This document shows positions 31,587 to 32,750 of a stretch of 32,750 nt of DNA, one piece after another; the stretch's first letter is position 1, and the number at the start of each line of letters is the position of its first letter. The translations under genes and the position numbers were made by a program. Where the stretch lies: NCBI GenBank assembly GCA_910584525.1, contig CAJUAT010000028.1, positions 1-32,750 on the forward strand. Direction: 5' to 3'. Source of the DNA: an uncultured Muribaculaceae bacterium. Its GTDB lineage: Bacteria; Bacteroidota; Bacteroidia; Bacteroidales; Muribaculaceae. The notes below the pieces were generated by a model. The model was not told the origin of the DNA. It did no database searches and saw only the letters and a program-made list of their open reading frames with translations.

Positions 31587-31617
31587 GCAGCCACGGGACC
31601 GATGGTTCCGTGGCTGC
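31587..31617. other. 14-bp hairpin in the recO-rubrerythrin gap
   Basis: GCAGCCACGGGACC pairs with GGTTCCGTGGCTGC (one G-T) around a three-base loop. It is very stable but is followed by no T run on either strand. It may mark the end of the rubrerythrin transcript about 150 bases past its stop. Apart from this, the 9-bp repeat and a smaller hairpin, nothing was found in this 336-base gap. Confidence 0.6.
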
Positions 31618-31737
31618 GGTATGACAGGGTAATCGATGGTTATTTCGATTGTGTAAGACTGTCTTAAAGATGGCTTAGAGAGTAGATTTTAAAAACAAAT
31701 ATTAATGAAAGACTTAACATTCATGCTTCATGGCGAC

Positions 31738-31761
31738 CCGGAACATTCATAGTGGTTCCGG
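31738..31761 (-). terminator. Hairpin just past the rubrerythrin stop
   Basis: CCGGAAC/GTTCCGG with a ten-base loop begins ten bases after the stop codon. There is no U tract, so it is a weak terminator or 3' stabiliser. Confidence 0.4.
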
Positions 31762-31770
31762 AAATCGCTC

Positions 31771-32370
31771 TTAGAACAGTTCAACCTCTCGCTGGAAGAA
31801 CTGCGTGGGGTGGCTGCAGGCGGGGCACTTCTTCGGAGGCGTGACGCCCTCGTAGATGTAACCGCATACGCGGCATTGCCATTTGATAGGTTTGCCGGTC
31901 TCGCTCTTGAACACGTTCCCCTTTTCGATGAGGTCGGCCATCTTCAGGTAGCGGTCGCGGTGGTGCTGCTCTATGGTGGCGATGGCCTCGAATTTGTCGG
32001 CTATGTCGTCGAAGCCCTCTTCCTTGGCTACCTTGGCAGCCTTCGTGTACATCTCCACGCCCTCCTTCTCTTCCTCGGAGGCGGCTACCTTGAGATTGTC
32101 GATGGTCTTGCCGATCACTCCGGCGTCGACCTCCATGGCCGGTGCCTTGGCGTTACCCTCCGACAGGAATTGCAGATATATCTTGGCATGGCGCAACTCA
32201 TTGTTGGCCGTTTCCTCGAAAATCTCGGCAAACTGCGGATAACCTTCCTTCTCAGCCTGTTTGCTGAAGAAGATATAGCGTGAATATGCCGCCGACTCAG
32301 CGAGATATGCAGTGGCAAGATTCTTCTGTGTCTTTGTGCCTTCAAGGCTCTTAGCTTTATTCTCTGACAT
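31771..32370 (-). CDS. rbr: Rubrerythrin
   Basis: A non-haem peroxidase that reduces hydrogen peroxide in anaerobes. The N-terminal ferritin-like four-helix domain carries the di-iron ligands: Glu25, Glu58 and His61 (ETANNELRH), a glutamate around 99-105, and Glu134 with His137 (EQHHRDR). The C-terminal rubredoxin domain has Cys166/Cys169 (CRVCG) and Cys182/Cys185 (CPAC) for one iron. The length of 199 residues is standard. It is transcribed alone from a leader with a hairpin (32392-32420) and lies beside a large 9-bp repeat array. Confidence 0.97.
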   Translation of the reverse strand: MSENKAKSLEGTKTQKNLATAYLAESAAYSRYIFFSKQAEKEGYPQFAEIFEETANNELRHAKIYLQFLSEGNAKAPAMEVDAGVIGKTIDNLKVAASEEEKEGVEMYTKAAKVAKEEGFDDIADKFEAIATIEQHHRDRYLKMADLIEKGNVFKSETGKPIKWQCRVCGYIYEGVTPPKKCPACSHPTQFFQREVELF

Positions 32371-32391
32371 AATTCCAGTAATTTTTATAAA

Positions 32392-32420
32392 GCGGCCATG
32401 GAAGATGCGCCCCTGGCCGC
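32392..32420 (-). promoter_or_regulatory. Leader hairpin of the rubrerythrin gene
   Basis: GCGGCCA/TGGCCGC with a 15-base loop lies about 20 bases upstream of the start codon on the minus strand. No consensus promoter was found; CAATTTTG at 32452-32459 (minus) is one base off the -7 box. Confidence 0.4.
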
Positions 32421-32469
32421 GACGGTTATGACATTATAACATCCCCCCGCCCAAAATTGTTTGCCCGGG

Positions 32470-32640
32470 TAAGGTCGGTAAGGTCATTAAGGTCTCTAAG
32501 GTCATTAAGGTCTCTAAGGTCATTAAGGTCATTAAGGTCTCTAAGGTCATTAAGGTCATTAAGGTCTCTAAGGTCAGTAAGGTCGGTAAGGTCAGTAGGG
32601 TAGTTAAAGACCTTAGGGTCCTTAGAGACCTTAAAGACCT
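32470..32640. repeat. Array of 9-bp TAAGGTCnn repeats with inverted copies
   Basis: Fourteen consecutive 9-mers TAAGGTCnn run from 32470 to 32595, with the last two bases being GG, AT, TC, AT, TC, AT, AT, TC, AT, AT, TC, AG, GG, AG. A degenerate unit (TAGGGTAGT) follows, then four units of opposite sense (TAAAGACCT, TAGGGTCCT, TAGAGACCT, TAAAGACCT) to 32640. The inverted copies can pair with the array. There are no spacers of CRISPR size and no coding sense. Beyond 32640 to the window end is A+T-rich sequence with nothing recognisable. Confidence 0.92.
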
Positions 32641-32750
32641 TAATGTTAATTAGAGTTAAAAATGCACCTTGACCCTTGGGAATTTTTATTATCTCAATGA
32701 AGTGATTTAAACTTATTTCAAAAACATAAAAAGTCTTTTAAGATATAAAA

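Noticed and set aside
32470..32640. Possible CRISPR array
   Set aside because: The repeat unit is 9 bp with at most two variable bases. There are no unique spacers of CRISPR length and no cas genes in the window.

Overview
The window looks like a chromosomal stretch of a Bacteroidales bacterium, most likely of the Muribaculaceae type. Four things point there. Several promoters fit the Bacteroidota pattern TTTG-N19-21-TAnnTTTG. The cell-wall gene is a MurF-alanine racemase fusion. Small families largely confined to Bacteroidota are present (DUF4292, DUF4831, DUF3098, DUF4492). The core genes are visibly G+C-rich. The genus assignment is inference.

Layout. 1-1282: end of an upstream transcription unit, a family 2 glycosyltransferase (-) and a 55-residue 2[4Fe-4S] ferredoxin (+). 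1295-6953: a co-directional set of dut, a TPR protein, a DUF4292 protein, an EnvC-like amidase activator whose LytM domain has lost its catalytic histidines, and a GNAT-fold protein. 6943-7944: a second glycosyltransferase (-). 8144-9145: class II fructose-bisphosphate aldolase. 9172-13449: a more A+T-rich island with two secreted proteins, bounded by two copies of the same terminator. 13481-20116: nnr, DUF4831, xseA, xseB and murF-alr. 20147-20701: a small outer-membrane barrel (-).

20702-22858 is a gene-poor, structure-rich accessory region and the most interesting part. It holds a 21-bp-phased array of TTCGAAC-type sites between divergent promoters, a 27-codon mini-lipoprotein, a 17-bp tandem repeat, a 196-bp foldback element, a small secreted-protein gene, a second foldback with wobble-compensated arms, a 9-bp repeat block, a C13 tract, and a candidate structured RNA on the minus strand with its own promoter and terminator.

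22859-25958 (-): mtaB, a glycosyltransferase and surE, translationally coupled. 26267-30422 (+): ftsX, DUF3098, uppP, truB, queA and DUF4492, a conserved Bacteroidota cluster. 30463-30541: a probable short terminated RNA (-). 30697-31434: recO (-). 31771-32370: rubrerythrin (-). The window ends in a long array of 9-bp TAAGGTCnn repeats with inverted copies, the same family as the block near 22.25 kb.

How the genes fit together. Cell envelope and division functions recur: the EnvC-like protein and FtsX are expected partners in activating septal amidases, UppP recycles the undecaprenyl carrier, and MurF-Alr makes and adds D-Ala-D-Ala. The rest is housekeeping (dUTPase, exonuclease VII, RecO, tRNA modification by TruB, QueA and MtaB, NAD(P)HX repair). 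No tRNA, rRNA, CRISPR array or transposase gene was recognised.
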